Below, in pieces: positions 8,871 through 16,871 of a stretch of 29,607 bases of DNA. Within the stretch, counting starts at the first letter, position 1. Each line of letters starts with the position of its first letter. Origin of the DNA: Calditrichia bacterium (GTDB taxonomy: Bacteria > Calditrichota > Calditrichia > Calditrichales > Calditrichaceae); NCBI GenBank assembly GCA_027039465.1, contig JALWEA010000409.1, positions 1 to 29,607 on the forward strand. Direction: 5' to 3'. The notes below the pieces were generated by a model. It searched no databases. It saw nothing but the letters and a program-made list of their open reading frames with translations, and was not told where the DNA came from. The translations under genes and the position numbers were made by a program.

Positions 8871-8887
8871 AACATAAATCATGCCAA
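8871..8887 (-). promoter_or_regulatory. Candidate sigma-54 promoter upstream of the zinc-ribbon gene
   Basis: The minus strand reads TTGGCATGATTTATGTT. The GG and the GT are 10 bases apart, as in the -24/-12 consensus TTGGCACG-N4-TTGCW, but the -12 GC is GT. It lies between the sigma-54 activator stop codon and the zinc-ribbon gene, where a target promoter would be sensible. The mismatch at -12 is serious. Confidence 0.35.
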
Positions 8888-8942
8888 TTTCACGGAGTGA
8901 TAAAAATATTTATTTTTAGGAAGGAAAAAGAAATTTAAAGTG

Positions 8943-10298
8943 CTAAAATTTTAGTCCGTATTTTTCCATACGATAGCGCAACGTATCTCGAGTTAAACCC
9001 AAGAGACGGGCAGCTTCGGTTTTATTTCCTTTGGCTTTTTCCAATGCGGCATTAATAAGTTTGATTTCCAATTCCTGCAAATTCAATCCCTTTTCGGGAA
9101 AGTTAACGGGAAAAACAGTTTCTTCTTTTGAAACGCCTTGCAGTAATAATTCATCGGGTTTGATTAGCGGGCCGTCGGCAAAAATCATTGCGCGTTCCAC
9201 ACAATTGCTTAATTCGCGGACATTGCCAGGCCAATGGTATTGAAGTAAAGCTTTTTGCGCCTCTTCGCTAAAGCCCTTAATATTTTTTTTGAATTCCAAA
9301 TTAAATACCTGCCGAAAATGATCGGCAATAATCAGGACATCTTTTCCCATTTCACGCAATGGCGGTAAATGTAAGGTTACGACATTCAACCGATAAAAAA
9401 GGTCTTCTCTAAATTCACCCTTTCTCACCAAATCCGGTAAATTCCTGTTAGTAGCGGCAATTAAGCGAAAATCCACTTCTTTGGGTTTATTGCTGCCTAA
9501 ACGGCGAAATGTTTTGGATTCCAAAACGGAGAGTAATTTTGCTTGCAACTTTAGGGGTAATTCACCGATTTCATCTAAAAACAAAGTGCCCTGATGTGCT
9601 TCTTCCAATAAACCGGCCCTCGCGGTTACCGCATTGGTAAATGCCCCCTTCTCATAACCGAACAACTCGGCTTCCAACAAAGATTCCGGAATGGCCGCGC
9701 AATTGATTTCAACAAAAGGGTAATGCGCCTGAGCCGAATTGTAATGCAATACTTTAGCCACCAAATTTTTACCGGTGCCGCTTTCTCCTTGTAATAAAAC
9801 CGTTGTGGACGAAATTCGGCTGATTTTCTGTACCATTTCCCGCAATCGGCGAATTGGCTCCGAATTACCGAGGATACTGGATGAAAAAATCGAACTTCGA
9901 CTTGCCGCCAATTGTTGTAAAAGTAAAATCTCGTTTTTTTTCTGAATTAATTCTTGGCGCTCCAAAGCTTGCTCCGTCACGTCCTCGGCCCAAAAGATAA
10001 CCGCGCAGGATGGGGACGCACCGTGAACCAAATGAAAATTATAATAAAATGTTTTATCGGCTTTTTGACGTTGAATATATTTTAAAACATAAGCATTTCT
10101 TCTACCGGTGGCAATCTCGGTTAAAATATCTTCCAGTCCGACCAACTCGGGAATAAGATCTTCAATAAAGTTTGTACTTTTTTTATCGGCCAAACGATCG
10201 AACAAACGGTTGTGCTGCAGCACCCTACGCTCTGCGGAAACACAGGCATACGCCGCATTTAAATGGGTACTTATTCTATTTAGAATGGCTTCTTCCAT
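8943..10298 (-). CDS. Sigma-54-dependent transcriptional activator, Fis family, with GAFTNA loop
   Basis: An NtrC-type enhancer-binding protein uses ATP hydrolysis to open sigma-54 RNA polymerase promoters. The 451 residues contain an N-terminal PAS-like sensor region (about 1-120, ending in a short helical linker) and an AAA+ domain. That domain has Walker A GESGTGK (171-177), Walker B TLFLDEIGEL (238-247) and the arginine-finger region REDLFYRLNV (297-306). At the C-terminus is a Fis-type helix-turn-helix (NKTEAARLLGLTRDTLRYRM). The sigma-54 contact loop is GAFTNA (218-223) instead of GAFTGA, confirmed by the AAT codon at 9635-9633. No receiver domain is present, so it is not controlled by phosphorylation. 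It follows the GTPase gene after only nine bases and has its own AAGGGA site, so it belongs to the GTPase operon and may control it or the genes downstream. Confidence 0.92.
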   Translation of the reverse strand: MEEAILNRISTHLNAAYACVSAERRVLQHNRLFDRLADKKSTNFIEDLIPELVGLEDILTEIATGRRNAYVLKYIQRQKADKTFYYNFHLVHGASPSCAVIFWAEDVTEQALERQELIQKKNEILLLQQLAASRSSIFSSSILGNSEPIRRLREMVQKISRISSTTVLLQGESGTGKNLVAKVLHYNSAQAHYPFVEINCAAIPESLLEAELFGYEKGAFTNAVTARAGLLEEAHQGTLFLDEIGELPLKLQAKLLSVLESKTFRRLGSNKPKEVDFRLIAATNRNLPDLVRKGEFREDLFYRLNVVTLHLPPLREMGKDVLIIADHFRQVFNLEFKKNIKGFSEEAQKALLQYHWPGNVRELSNCVERAMIFADGPLIKPDELLLQGVSKEETVFPVNFPEKGLNLQELEIKLINAALEKAKGNKTEAARLLGLTRDTLRYRMEKYGLKF

Positions 10299-10307
10299 GA
10301 TTTTCCC

Positions 10308-10832
10308 TTAAAAGCTTGAGGCCAAATCATGAAAAAAGTGTTCCACATTATGGCCTGTTTTAGCGCTGGTAAGCCAATGAGATACATTGATTTCTTTGGC
10401 AAAATCCGCTATTTCCTTCAAGTGTGCATGATCTTCCGGCAGTAGATCCAATTTATTGGCGGCCAACACAAAAGCCGCTTCGGGATTAATATCCTTAAAG
10501 CGCTGCATTAAATCGGGAATAATCGTCCATGAATTTTTACGCGTTAAATCGACCGCTAAAACGGCTCCGGCGCTGCCTGTAAAATAGCCCGGCAAATAAT
10601 CGGTGAATTTTTCCTGCCCTTCAATATCCCAAATCATTAATTGATATTGCACGACCGTACCGTCAGGTTTTTCTATGGCCGGCAATATTTTTTGCGATAC
10701 TTTAACGCCTAGTGTCGAAAGATAAAGGTCATCGAAAACATTGTAGACGAATCGGCGTACCAAACTTGTTTTGCCAACATTAAAAGAACCTAAAAGGCAA
10801 ACTTTCTTTTTAATGAGCACGGGTTCCTGCAT
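10308..10832 (-). CDS. Ras/Rab-like small GTPase
   Basis: A single-domain small GTPase of 174 residues if the ATG at 10832 is used; a start at 10865 would lie deeper inside the upstream gene. All G motifs are visible: P-loop GSFNVGKTS (15-23), switch I threonine in STLGVKV (T40, as in Rab TIGV), G3 WDIEGQEKF (68-76), G4 NKLD (126-129) and G5 TSAKTG (155-160). The glutamine of DxxGQ (Q73, equivalent to Ras Gln61) is kept, which suggests normal intrinsic hydrolysis. There is no C-terminal cysteine for lipid attachment. Overlap with the preceding longin/OmpA gene by 23 bases implies translational coupling and a direct functional link. It resembles the prokaryotic Ras-superfamily proteins of unknown function (Rup) more than MglA; this is my reading of the motifs only. 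Confidence 0.88.
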   Translation of the reverse strand: MQEPVLIKKKVCLLGSFNVGKTSLVRRFVYNVFDDLYLSTLGVKVSQKILPAIEKPDGTVVQYQLMIWDIEGQEKFTDYLPGYFTGSAGAVLAVDLTRKNSWTIIPDLMQRFKDINPEAAFVLAANKLDLLPEDHAHLKEIADFAKEINVSHWLTSAKTGHNVEHFFHDLASSF

Positions 10833-12447
10833 CCGAGGTATTCTCCAAAACTTTAAAGACAACACATCGATTCAGAGCACGTTCCTTTTCCGATCGATTT
10901 GAAACGAGCGGCTCTTTTCTTCCTTTGGCAACAACTTCAATTCGATTTTGCTCAATGCCGTTTTCAATAAGTAATTGCCTGACGGCTTCCGCTCTTTTTT
11001 GAGAAATGTTTAAATTTAAAAGATCGCTTCCCAAAGAATCGCTGTGCCCGATTAAACGAATTTTTTGGTCGGAAATCTGTTGAAATAGGGGAATCAAAGA
11101 ATGAATTTTTTTCTTTTCATTCGGTAAAATTCGGCTACTTTCCTTCTGAAAATAAATTCGGGTTTTATTAATTTTTTCAACGACAGTTTTTTGCGGATTG
11201 CTAAGCGTCAGTTCATTGACAATTACCGGAAATCCCGAAAGTTCCGCCACCACCCTTGCGATTTTTACTTTTTCATTTTCATTGGCCGCTCTCCCCTGCA
11301 AATACAGAACCCGGCCATCGACAATTAATTTGAGATTTTTTAAATCCGTTTGTAATGAAGCAGGTAAATGATCGGATAATTTATCAAGAATACTCTCAAG
11401 CTGAAGCGCCTTGGCTGTTTTATTTACGGTGATTGTTTGCTGCGGAGGAGAAGGCGGAAAGAACAGATAGCGGATCCCGATGATCAATGCTGCTATTATC
11501 AAAAACGAAACGGCTACCTTAGCCCATAACGGAGCATGCTCGGAACGGGTTTCGGTGCGCTGAAATTCCCTTAAAAATTTTTCAAGTTCGCTAGGTAATT
11601 CTTCAAGTCTGCGCATATCGCCCGAAAAATCACGGAGCAATCCGGCATATCGTTTGTGCAATTGTGTTTCCAACTCTTTTATTTTTCGGTAGAATAAATC
11701 ATTGGGCACCCCGGAAATTACGACGGCAATAAAGGCATAGCGCCCGTTTTCCAAATAAATTTGAAAATCATCATATTCGATCACATTTAAATCTTGCGGA
11801 GAACCTTCTTTACTCAATGCATCTTGCGCAAAATTCTTAATAGCAGTCAGCATTCCGCCAATCACATCTTTCACGGCGCTGTCTTGCTTTTCAGCCGAAA
11901 CATGGGCAAGTAAAATCCCGCTTTTCTTATGAATGTAAAAAAGCTCATGAATGCTAAACGGTAAAACTTCCGAGAGAACCGCTTCGTCAGCGGAAACGCC
12001 CTTTAATTTGGCTTTAATTCTTGCACGTAAAAGCCGAAAGGATAAAGCCTGATCCAATTTTTGATTAACCGATCGCGCTAAATTTTTCATTGCTTCGGCC
12101 ACCGCTTTTCGGATGGCTTGCCCGATGACGGGATACAAAGCATCCACAATATCGTCTTTTGCGGAAGCAATTTGTTTGCGAATAGCAGGACCAATGGCAG
12201 GACCGAGAATTTCACCCATTTCTTTAGGGTTTGTCTGCATTTGTTTTCGTAACAAATTCAGAGTAATCGGATCCAAAAGAGAAAGCAATTCGTCCTTGTT
12301 TTTTAATTGATTTTCCAGCTCTTTTAATTTTTCTTCCAATAGGGCAATTTTTCGGCGATCATCCGAAAGAAGAATCGCTTTTAATTCATCAAGCGTCCGC
12401 CTTGATTGATCCGAACTTTCCGCAAAGGAGGCATCAGGATTTGCCAT
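10810..12447 (-). CDS. Transmembrane protein with longin-like cytoplasmic domain, BON-like and OmpA periplasmic domains
   Basis: The 545 residues divide into an N-terminal coiled coil (about 18-55) and an amphipathic helical region with repeated GPAIGPAIRKQI / PVIGQAIRKAV phrases (80-150). A domain at about 163-275 follows whose predicted order is strand-strand-helix-three strands-helix (IHELFYIHKKSGILLAHV, then GGMLTAIKNFAQDAL, then VIEYDDFQIYLENGRY and AFIAVVISG). This is the layout of longin/roadblock-type GTPase platforms. One transmembrane helix follows (307-328, VAVSFLIIAALIIGIRYLFF), then a BON-like fold (368-418) and a C-terminal OmpA domain (428-536, with IRLIGHSDSLGS, ISQKRAEAVRQLL and ALNRCVVF). 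The topology puts the longin-like part in the cytoplasm and OmpA in the periplasm on peptidoglycan. It overlaps the coiled-coil gene by 14 bases and the GTPase gene by 23. From memory, cyanobacteria encode similar proteins; not verified. The longin assignment is inference. Confidence 0.82.
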   Translation of the reverse strand: MANPDASFAESSDQSRRTLDELKAILLSDDRRKIALLEEKLKELENQLKNKDELLSLLDPITLNLLRKQMQTNPKEMGEILGPAIGPAIRKQIASAKDDIVDALYPVIGQAIRKAVAEAMKNLARSVNQKLDQALSFRLLRARIKAKLKGVSADEAVLSEVLPFSIHELFYIHKKSGILLAHVSAEKQDSAVKDVIGGMLTAIKNFAQDALSKEGSPQDLNVIEYDDFQIYLENGRYAFIAVVISGVPNDLFYRKIKELETQLHKRYAGLLRDFSGDMRRLEELPSELEKFLREFQRTETRSEHAPLWAKVAVSFLIIAALIIGIRYLFFPPSPPQQTITVNKTAKALQLESILDKLSDHLPASLQTDLKNLKLIVDGRVLYLQGRAANENEKVKIARVVAELSGFPVIVNELTLSNPQKTVVEKINKTRIYFQKESSRILPNEKKKIHSLIPLFQQISDQKIRLIGHSDSLGSDLLNLNISQKRAEAVRQLLIENGIEQNRIEVVAKGRKEPLVSNRSEKERALNRCVVFKVLENTSDAGTRAH

Positions 12448-12838
12448 GATCGCTATTTTGCTCCATTATTTTACCCATCAAATCTTCCCCTTTTAAACGC
12501 ATACCCAACTCAATTAAGAAATTTCCCAAATCGGCACGATTTACTTTGGATTCATCCAATTCATTAAGCTTGTGCTGTAAATCTTTGCGTAACTCTTCCA
12601 TTAGTTTTTTAAGTTCGGACACTGCGTTGTCCAACTTTTCATTTAACTCGTTTTTTAATTGAAGTTGATTTTTCGAGAGATCTTTCAATTGTTCGTCTTT
12701 TTGAACCAGCGCTTCTTTTATTTCGGAAAGCACTTGCTCAACCTGCGCAAAATGACGGTCATATTCACGAATTTTATCTCCGAAAATGAGTTCTCTTATT
12801 TGAGCAACATCATTTGCCGGTTGTTTTTCTGCTGACAT
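12434..12838 (-). CDS. Coiled-coil protein of the GTPase operon
   Basis: I do not recognise a named family. The 134 residues (from the ATG at 12838; an ATG six bases earlier is possible but is too close to the AGGAGA site) begin with a short motif, IRELIFGDKIREYDRHF. They continue as a long charged coiled coil (about 25-100, heptads of Leu, Val and Ala with many Glu and Lys, such as QLKNELNEKLDNAVSELKKL). The C-terminal segment (NRADLGNFLIELGMRLKGEDL) could be a short helical interaction module. There is no signal peptide or membrane segment, so the protein is cytoplasmic. It is the first gene of the operon and overlaps the longin/OmpA gene, so I expect it to be a cytoplasmic adaptor or scaffold of the same complex. 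Confidence 0.78.
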   Translation of the reverse strand: MSAEKQPANDVAQIRELIFGDKIREYDRHFAQVEQVLSEIKEALVQKDEQLKDLSKNQLQLKNELNEKLDNAVSELKKLMEELRKDLQHKLNELDESKVNRADLGNFLIELGMRLKGEDLMGKIMEQNSDHGKS

Positions 12839-12866
12839 GAACATCTTCTCCTACGTTTTTAAATGT

Positions 12867-12872
12867 ATTATA
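12867..12872 (-). promoter_or_regulatory. Candidate -10 box of the GTPase operon
   Basis: A perfect TATAAT stands about 30 bases before the first start codon, giving a leader of some 20 bases with the AGGAGA site. No matching -35 is found, so this is weak support, although the terminator at 12985-13057 just upstream requires a promoter in this gap. Confidence 0.3.
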
Positions 12873-12984
12873 AATCAATAAACGAATAAACGTGAGTTAA
12901 TCCCAAAAAGCTTTGTTTAAAATATCTTATTCAAACTAATCTAAAATATAGTTTAAATCAGTGACAATTTGCAAATTCCAAGGA

Positions 12985-13057
12985 TAAAAAATAAGCCTCT
13001 TCGTGTTATTTTTACCTAAAAGCGGTTAATTAAAGTAAAATACACAAAGAGGCTTAT
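12985..13057 (-). terminator. Strong terminator after the iron-sulfur oxidoreductase gene
   Basis: Two arms of about 23-25 bases (12991-13015 and 13034-13057) pair nearly perfectly, with the core AAGCCTCTT-GTG against CAC-AAGAGGCTT and one wobble mismatch. On the minus strand a TTTTTTA run follows directly. The stem is unusually long. It lies about 60 bases past the stop codon of the FeS gene and isolates it from the GTPase operon. Confidence 0.88.
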
Positions 13058-13119
13058 CCGTTCTTGAAACAGATTTATCTGCTTTCTTTCAATACCCGTA
13101 ATGTTGACGGTTTTTAAAA

Positions 13120-15138
13120 TCAAACCAATCGTTCGGCCACAATTTCCGCCAGATCGCGTACTTCCACATTGGCTTCCATTTCGTTATTTGCATCCGTAAG
13201 CATGGTTAAACAGAAGGGACAGGCAGTGGCCACTTCTTCTGCTTGCACATCAATCGCCTGTTGCATACGTGCTTGTCGTACCGGTTGCTTACCTTTTTCT
13301 TCTTCTTTCCACATTTGCGCACCACCGGCACCGCAACAAAAACTGGCACGCTTATTATTTTTCATTTCCGTCAATTCCAAACCTTTAATATGATGCAAAA
13401 CTTCGCGCGGCGCATCGAATTCGCCGTTGTAGCGGCCCAAATAGCAAGGATCGTGATAGGTCAACTTTTTGGATTCATTACTTTCGGAAAGCTTAATTTT
13501 ACCGTCATTAATCAATTGGTTAATAAATTGGGTATGATGGATAACTTCGTAATGACCGCCGAATTGCGGATATTCGTTTTTCAAAGTGTTCAAACAGTGC
13601 GGGCAGGTCGTTACGATTTTCTTAACACCGGCATTATTTAAGGTTTCCACATTGGCTTCGGCCATCATGGAGAACAAATATTCATTTCCGGCGCGCCGCG
13701 CGCTATCACCGGTGCATTGTTCCTGATTGCCTAAAACAGCAAAATTAACATCAGCCTTGTTTAAAATTTTGGTAAAAGCGCGGGCAATTTTCTGGCCTTT
13801 TTGATCAAAAGCTCCGGCGCAACCCACCCAATACAGAATTTCGTAATCGGGATTTTCTTCCACGGTTTTAACTTGTAATGAAGGATCTTCTTTGGCCCAG
13901 GCCAGACGATCTTCGTTCATATTCCACGGATTACCGTTGCGTTCCATACCGTTGAAGGCGGTCTGCAACTCATTAGGAAACTTGCTCTCTTCCAAAACCA
14001 AACTGCGCCGCATATCCACGATGCGCTCCACAAATTCAATGGTTAACGGACAGGCTTCCTCGCACGCGCGGCAAGTGGTACAGGCCCAAAGTACTTCTTC
14101 GGAAATCACGCTGCCAATGAGCGGATCGTGCTTTAACTCCATTTCATCCAATTCTTTGCGGGAGTGTTTAACCAAATCATCCATGTTTTCATTGATGTAA
14201 TGGCGCATGTCTTCATTAATGCCTTTGGGCGTTAACAGCTTGCCGGTGCTATAAGCCGGACAAACGGATTGACATCGCCCGCATTCCGTACACGTATAAA
14301 CATCCAGGATTGCTTTCCAGGCAAAGTGATGAATTTTGGAAGCGCCGTAATGCTCGGCATTTTCAATATCCAAAGTGGGTAACGGGCCGATTTCCAAATT
14401 CTGAAAAAAGACATTGAAAGGAGCGGTTAATACATGGAAATGTTTGGAAACAGGCAAAAAGTTTAAAAAGATTAAAACAACAGCCGCATGGGTCCACCAG
14501 CCAATGTGATGAACCGTAATGGCGGTAGCGGTGGACATATTGTGGGCATTAAACCAACTGCCCATCCAGTGGTGGATCAATGAAGCATTCTGCAAAGAGC
14601 TTCCTTTTAATACCCATTCGGCGCCGTTCATAAAAAAGTCCGAAATCATAATCAGAAAAATAAAGAAAAGAATTAAATAGCCTTCCCAATTGATAGTTAG
14701 CCGTTTCGGCTTTAAAACGAGACGTCGGAAAAATGCGTAAAGCACCATGATGACGACAATGATTTCAAAAATATCGCGCATGTAATTGTAGGTAGTTAAA
14801 GCGGCGGAACCGGGGTTCAAAAACGGAAAATGGAAGCCTGGGAACAAGCCGCCGAAAATAACATTGCTGGAATTAATCAGCAACACCACAAATCCCCAAA
14901 AAATAAAGGCATGAGCAATACCACCGTCCCAAAATCTAGGGTTTAAAATTCGGGTTTGCCCCAAAACGACTTTAATGGTTAACCACAAGCGTTTACCGAT
15001 TTGGTCGTATCGATTTTTTGGCTCGCCTTTGCGAATGATGACAATGCGGCGGTAAATAAGGTAGGTAAATAAGGCCATCATGCTCAAAAAGAAAACAATG
15101 TACAAACCGTAGGCCAGGTGATTACTTTCCGGATACAT
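13120..15138 (-). CDS. Membrane-bound cytochrome b/iron-sulfur oxidoreductase with CCG domains (EMO/HdrD-like)
   Basis: The 672 residues combine a NarI/DsrM-like membrane domain (five to six helices in about 1-250, with paired histidines in IAHAFIFWG, VHHIGWWTHA and VSKHFHV as likely b-heme ligands) with two [4Fe-4S] clusters. The cluster motifs are CTECGRCQSVCP (C283, 286, 289, 293) and CTTCRACEEACP (C353, 356, 359, 363). Two cysteine-rich CCG domains follow: the first shows GCAG, QEQCTGD and TCPHC, the second HDPCYLGR, CCGAGG (C601-602) and ACPFC. This architecture is that of the ETF:menaquinone oxidoreductases (EMO), which pass electrons from fatty-acid oxidation to the quinone pool, and of heterodisulfide reductase D relatives. 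No etfAB or acyl-CoA dehydrogenase is in the window, so the donor is inferred. A GAGGGG ribosome binding site precedes the ATG. Confidence 0.88.
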   Translation of the reverse strand: MYPESNHLAYGLYIVFFLSMMALFTYLIYRRIVIIRKGEPKNRYDQIGKRLWLTIKVVLGQTRILNPRFWDGGIAHAFIFWGFVVLLINSSNVIFGGLFPGFHFPFLNPGSAALTTYNYMRDIFEIIVVIMVLYAFFRRLVLKPKRLTINWEGYLILFFIFLIMISDFFMNGAEWVLKGSSLQNASLIHHWMGSWFNAHNMSTATAITVHHIGWWTHAAVVLIFLNFLPVSKHFHVLTAPFNVFFQNLEIGPLPTLDIENAEHYGASKIHHFAWKAILDVYTCTECGRCQSVCPAYSTGKLLTPKGINEDMRHYINENMDDLVKHSRKELDEMELKHDPLIGSVISEEVLWACTTCRACEEACPLTIEFVERIVDMRRSLVLEESKFPNELQTAFNGMERNGNPWNMNEDRLAWAKEDPSLQVKTVEENPDYEILYWVGCAGAFDQKGQKIARAFTKILNKADVNFAVLGNQEQCTGDSARRAGNEYLFSMMAEANVETLNNAGVKKIVTTCPHCLNTLKNEYPQFGGHYEVIHHTQFINQLINDGKIKLSESNESKKLTYHDPCYLGRYNGEFDAPREVLHHIKGLELTEMKNNKRASFCCGAGGAQMWKEEEKGKQPVRQARMQQAIDVQAEEVATACPFCLTMLTDANNEMEANVEVRDLAEIVAERLV

Positions 15139-15346
15139 TTTTAACCCCTCTGTTTTTGAATTTATCTTAATTCAGTCAGCAATCAAAGACCGATTTTAAA
15201 ATAGCGATCGGGAAATAATCCGACAGGAGATTACAGATAGCAAAGAGGGAACCCTGCCAGTTAAAATGGATCAAAGTACCAAAATACCAAATATCAGAAT
15301 CCTTGATTCAATGAAAGTATTGCTGAAATCCGGTAGCAATTTTCCA

Positions 15347-16852
15347 TTACACTAACCGTTGCAAACCTTTGAGAGCTGCGGCAATTAAGCGGGGGCCAAA
15401 GCCCGTAGCACCCTTACCCCAATAATCGATATGTTTGACATCATTGGCGGTACCGGCCATATCAATGTGCGCCCAATGTGTTTTGCCCACAAAGTTTTGT
15501 AAAAACTTGGCAGCCGTTACGGCTCCTCCCCAGCGGCTGCCTATGTTTTTAATATCGGCGATCGTGCTTTCCAAGTCTTTTTTGTAAATATCATCCAACG
15601 GCATCGGCCAGAGCCAATCGCCCGACTCCTCTCCGGCCTTAAATAAAACGTTTTTCAGGTTTTCGGAATTGGAGAACAAACCGGCGCGTTTATCACCCAA
15701 GGCCACCATAATTGCCCCGGTCAACGTAGCAAAGTCAATAATGAGCCCTGGTTTGAAACGTTCATTGGCATAGGCCAAAGCATCGGCTAAAATCAACCGC
15801 CCTTCGGCGTCGGTATTAATGACTTCAATGGTTTTTCCGGAATAGGATTTTACCACATCGCCTGGTTTGATGGCGGTTCCGCTCGGCATATTTTCCACTA
15901 AAGGCATCACGCCAATTACTTCGGTTTTGGCACCTGTATTGACGATGAAATCCAGGCTTCCGATTACCGCAGCCGCACCGGACATATCATATTTCATTTC
16001 TTCCATATTGGCTGATGGTTTAATGCTGATGCCGCCACTGTCGAAGGTCACCCCTTTACCGACTAAAACTATTTTGCGGTTATTGGAGACTTCCGGTTTG
16101 TAATGAACAATAGCCAGAAACGGCGGATTGGCGCTTCCTTTGGCCACGCCAAGCAATGCGTTCATGCCTAATTTGGTAAGTTTTTTCTGATCCAGAATTT
16201 CCACGGTGCATTGCGGATATTGCGCAAAGTGTTTCTTTACGAAATTACTAATATCTTCCGGGGTTGCATAATTGGAAGGTTGATTGGCCAAATTTCGGGT
16301 CAGATAGACACTGTTCATGATCTTTCGGGTTCTCAGAAAGGCTTGACGAAATCGGGGCGAGTAATCCTTTTTACTGCAAACGTAGATATAACGCCCCTTG
16401 TTTTCTTTGTCTTTCTTCTCACTCTTGTACTGATCAAAAGAATACTGTTTAAAAAATATCCCTTCGCTTAAATTTTCAATCAGAGTATTATGGCAGGCTT
16501 GTAAATTCCCCAAATAAATGTGATTACGTCTGGTTTTGAGTTTTTCCTGAACGGATTGCAATTTAAAACCCAATTCCCGAAAATCCTGGCATTTTAACGA
16601 AGACTCGTCACCGAGACCGACAAATAAAATACGTTGAACGCCGGAATTTCCTTCGGGATAAACAAGATGCGTTTCCTTAAATTCTCCTTTAAAATCTTTA
16701 AAATTTAAAAAGAAGTTTTCCAAATAAGTTACAATGGAAGAAGGGAAAGCCGAAAAATCTTTTTTCCGTTTTTTAACGAAACTTTCGGAAAGAAACAGAA
16801 TCAATAAATTGGAATTTAAACCATGCTCCGGAACAGTTGCTACCTGAAACAC
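15347..16852 (-). CDS. pepA: Leucyl aminopeptidase, peptidase family M17
   Basis: A cytoplasmic hexameric di-metal enzyme that removes N-terminal Leu and other residues from peptides. The catalytic C-terminal half is complete, with VGKGVTFDSGGISIKPS (Lys and Asp ligands), MKYDMSGAAAV, and the family signature NTDAEGRLILADAL (Asp and Glu ligands with the catalytic Arg). The N-terminal macro-like domain is diverged, as usual. I prefer the GTG at 16852 because a GAAAGGA site precedes it by nine bases. The longer frame starts with a TTG at 16870 without a ribosome binding site, and gives 507 rather than 501 residues. It directly follows the deformylase gene, so the pair forms an operon for nascent-protein processing and peptide recycling. 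Confidence 0.93.
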   Translation of the reverse strand: MFQVATVPEHGLNSNLLILFLSESFVKKRKKDFSAFPSSIVTYLENFFLNFKDFKGEFKETHLVYPEGNSGVQRILFVGLGDESSLKCQDFRELGFKLQSVQEKLKTRRNHIYLGNLQACHNTLIENLSEGIFFKQYSFDQYKSEKKDKENKGRYIYVCSKKDYSPRFRQAFLRTRKIMNSVYLTRNLANQPSNYATPEDISNFVKKHFAQYPQCTVEILDQKKLTKLGMNALLGVAKGSANPPFLAIVHYKPEVSNNRKIVLVGKGVTFDSGGISIKPSANMEEMKYDMSGAAAVIGSLDFIVNTGAKTEVIGVMPLVENMPSGTAIKPGDVVKSYSGKTIEVINTDAEGRLILADALAYANERFKPGLIIDFATLTGAIMVALGDKRAGLFSNSENLKNVLFKAGEESGDWLWPMPLDDIYKKDLESTIADIKNIGSRWGGAVTAAKFLQNFVGKTHWAHIDMAGTANDVKHIDYWGKGATGFGPRLIAAALKGLQRLV

Positions 16853-16871
16853 TTTATGTTTTCCTTTCAAA

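Noticed and set aside
10308..10832. Assignment of the GTPase as MglA
   Set aside because: MglA proteins diverge at G3 and pair with a free-standing MglB roadblock protein. Here G3 has the Ras-type glutamine and the candidate platform is fused to an OmpA membrane protein.
10833..10865. Longer start of the small GTPase
   Set aside because: It would add 11 residues without homology before the P-loop strand and extend the overlap with the longin/OmpA gene; the ATG at 10832 gives a typical GTPase N-terminus.
15139..15346. Hairpins at about 15310-15345 as a pepA terminator
   Set aside because: Stems of 5-6 bp with no T-run on the minus strand are too weak to call.
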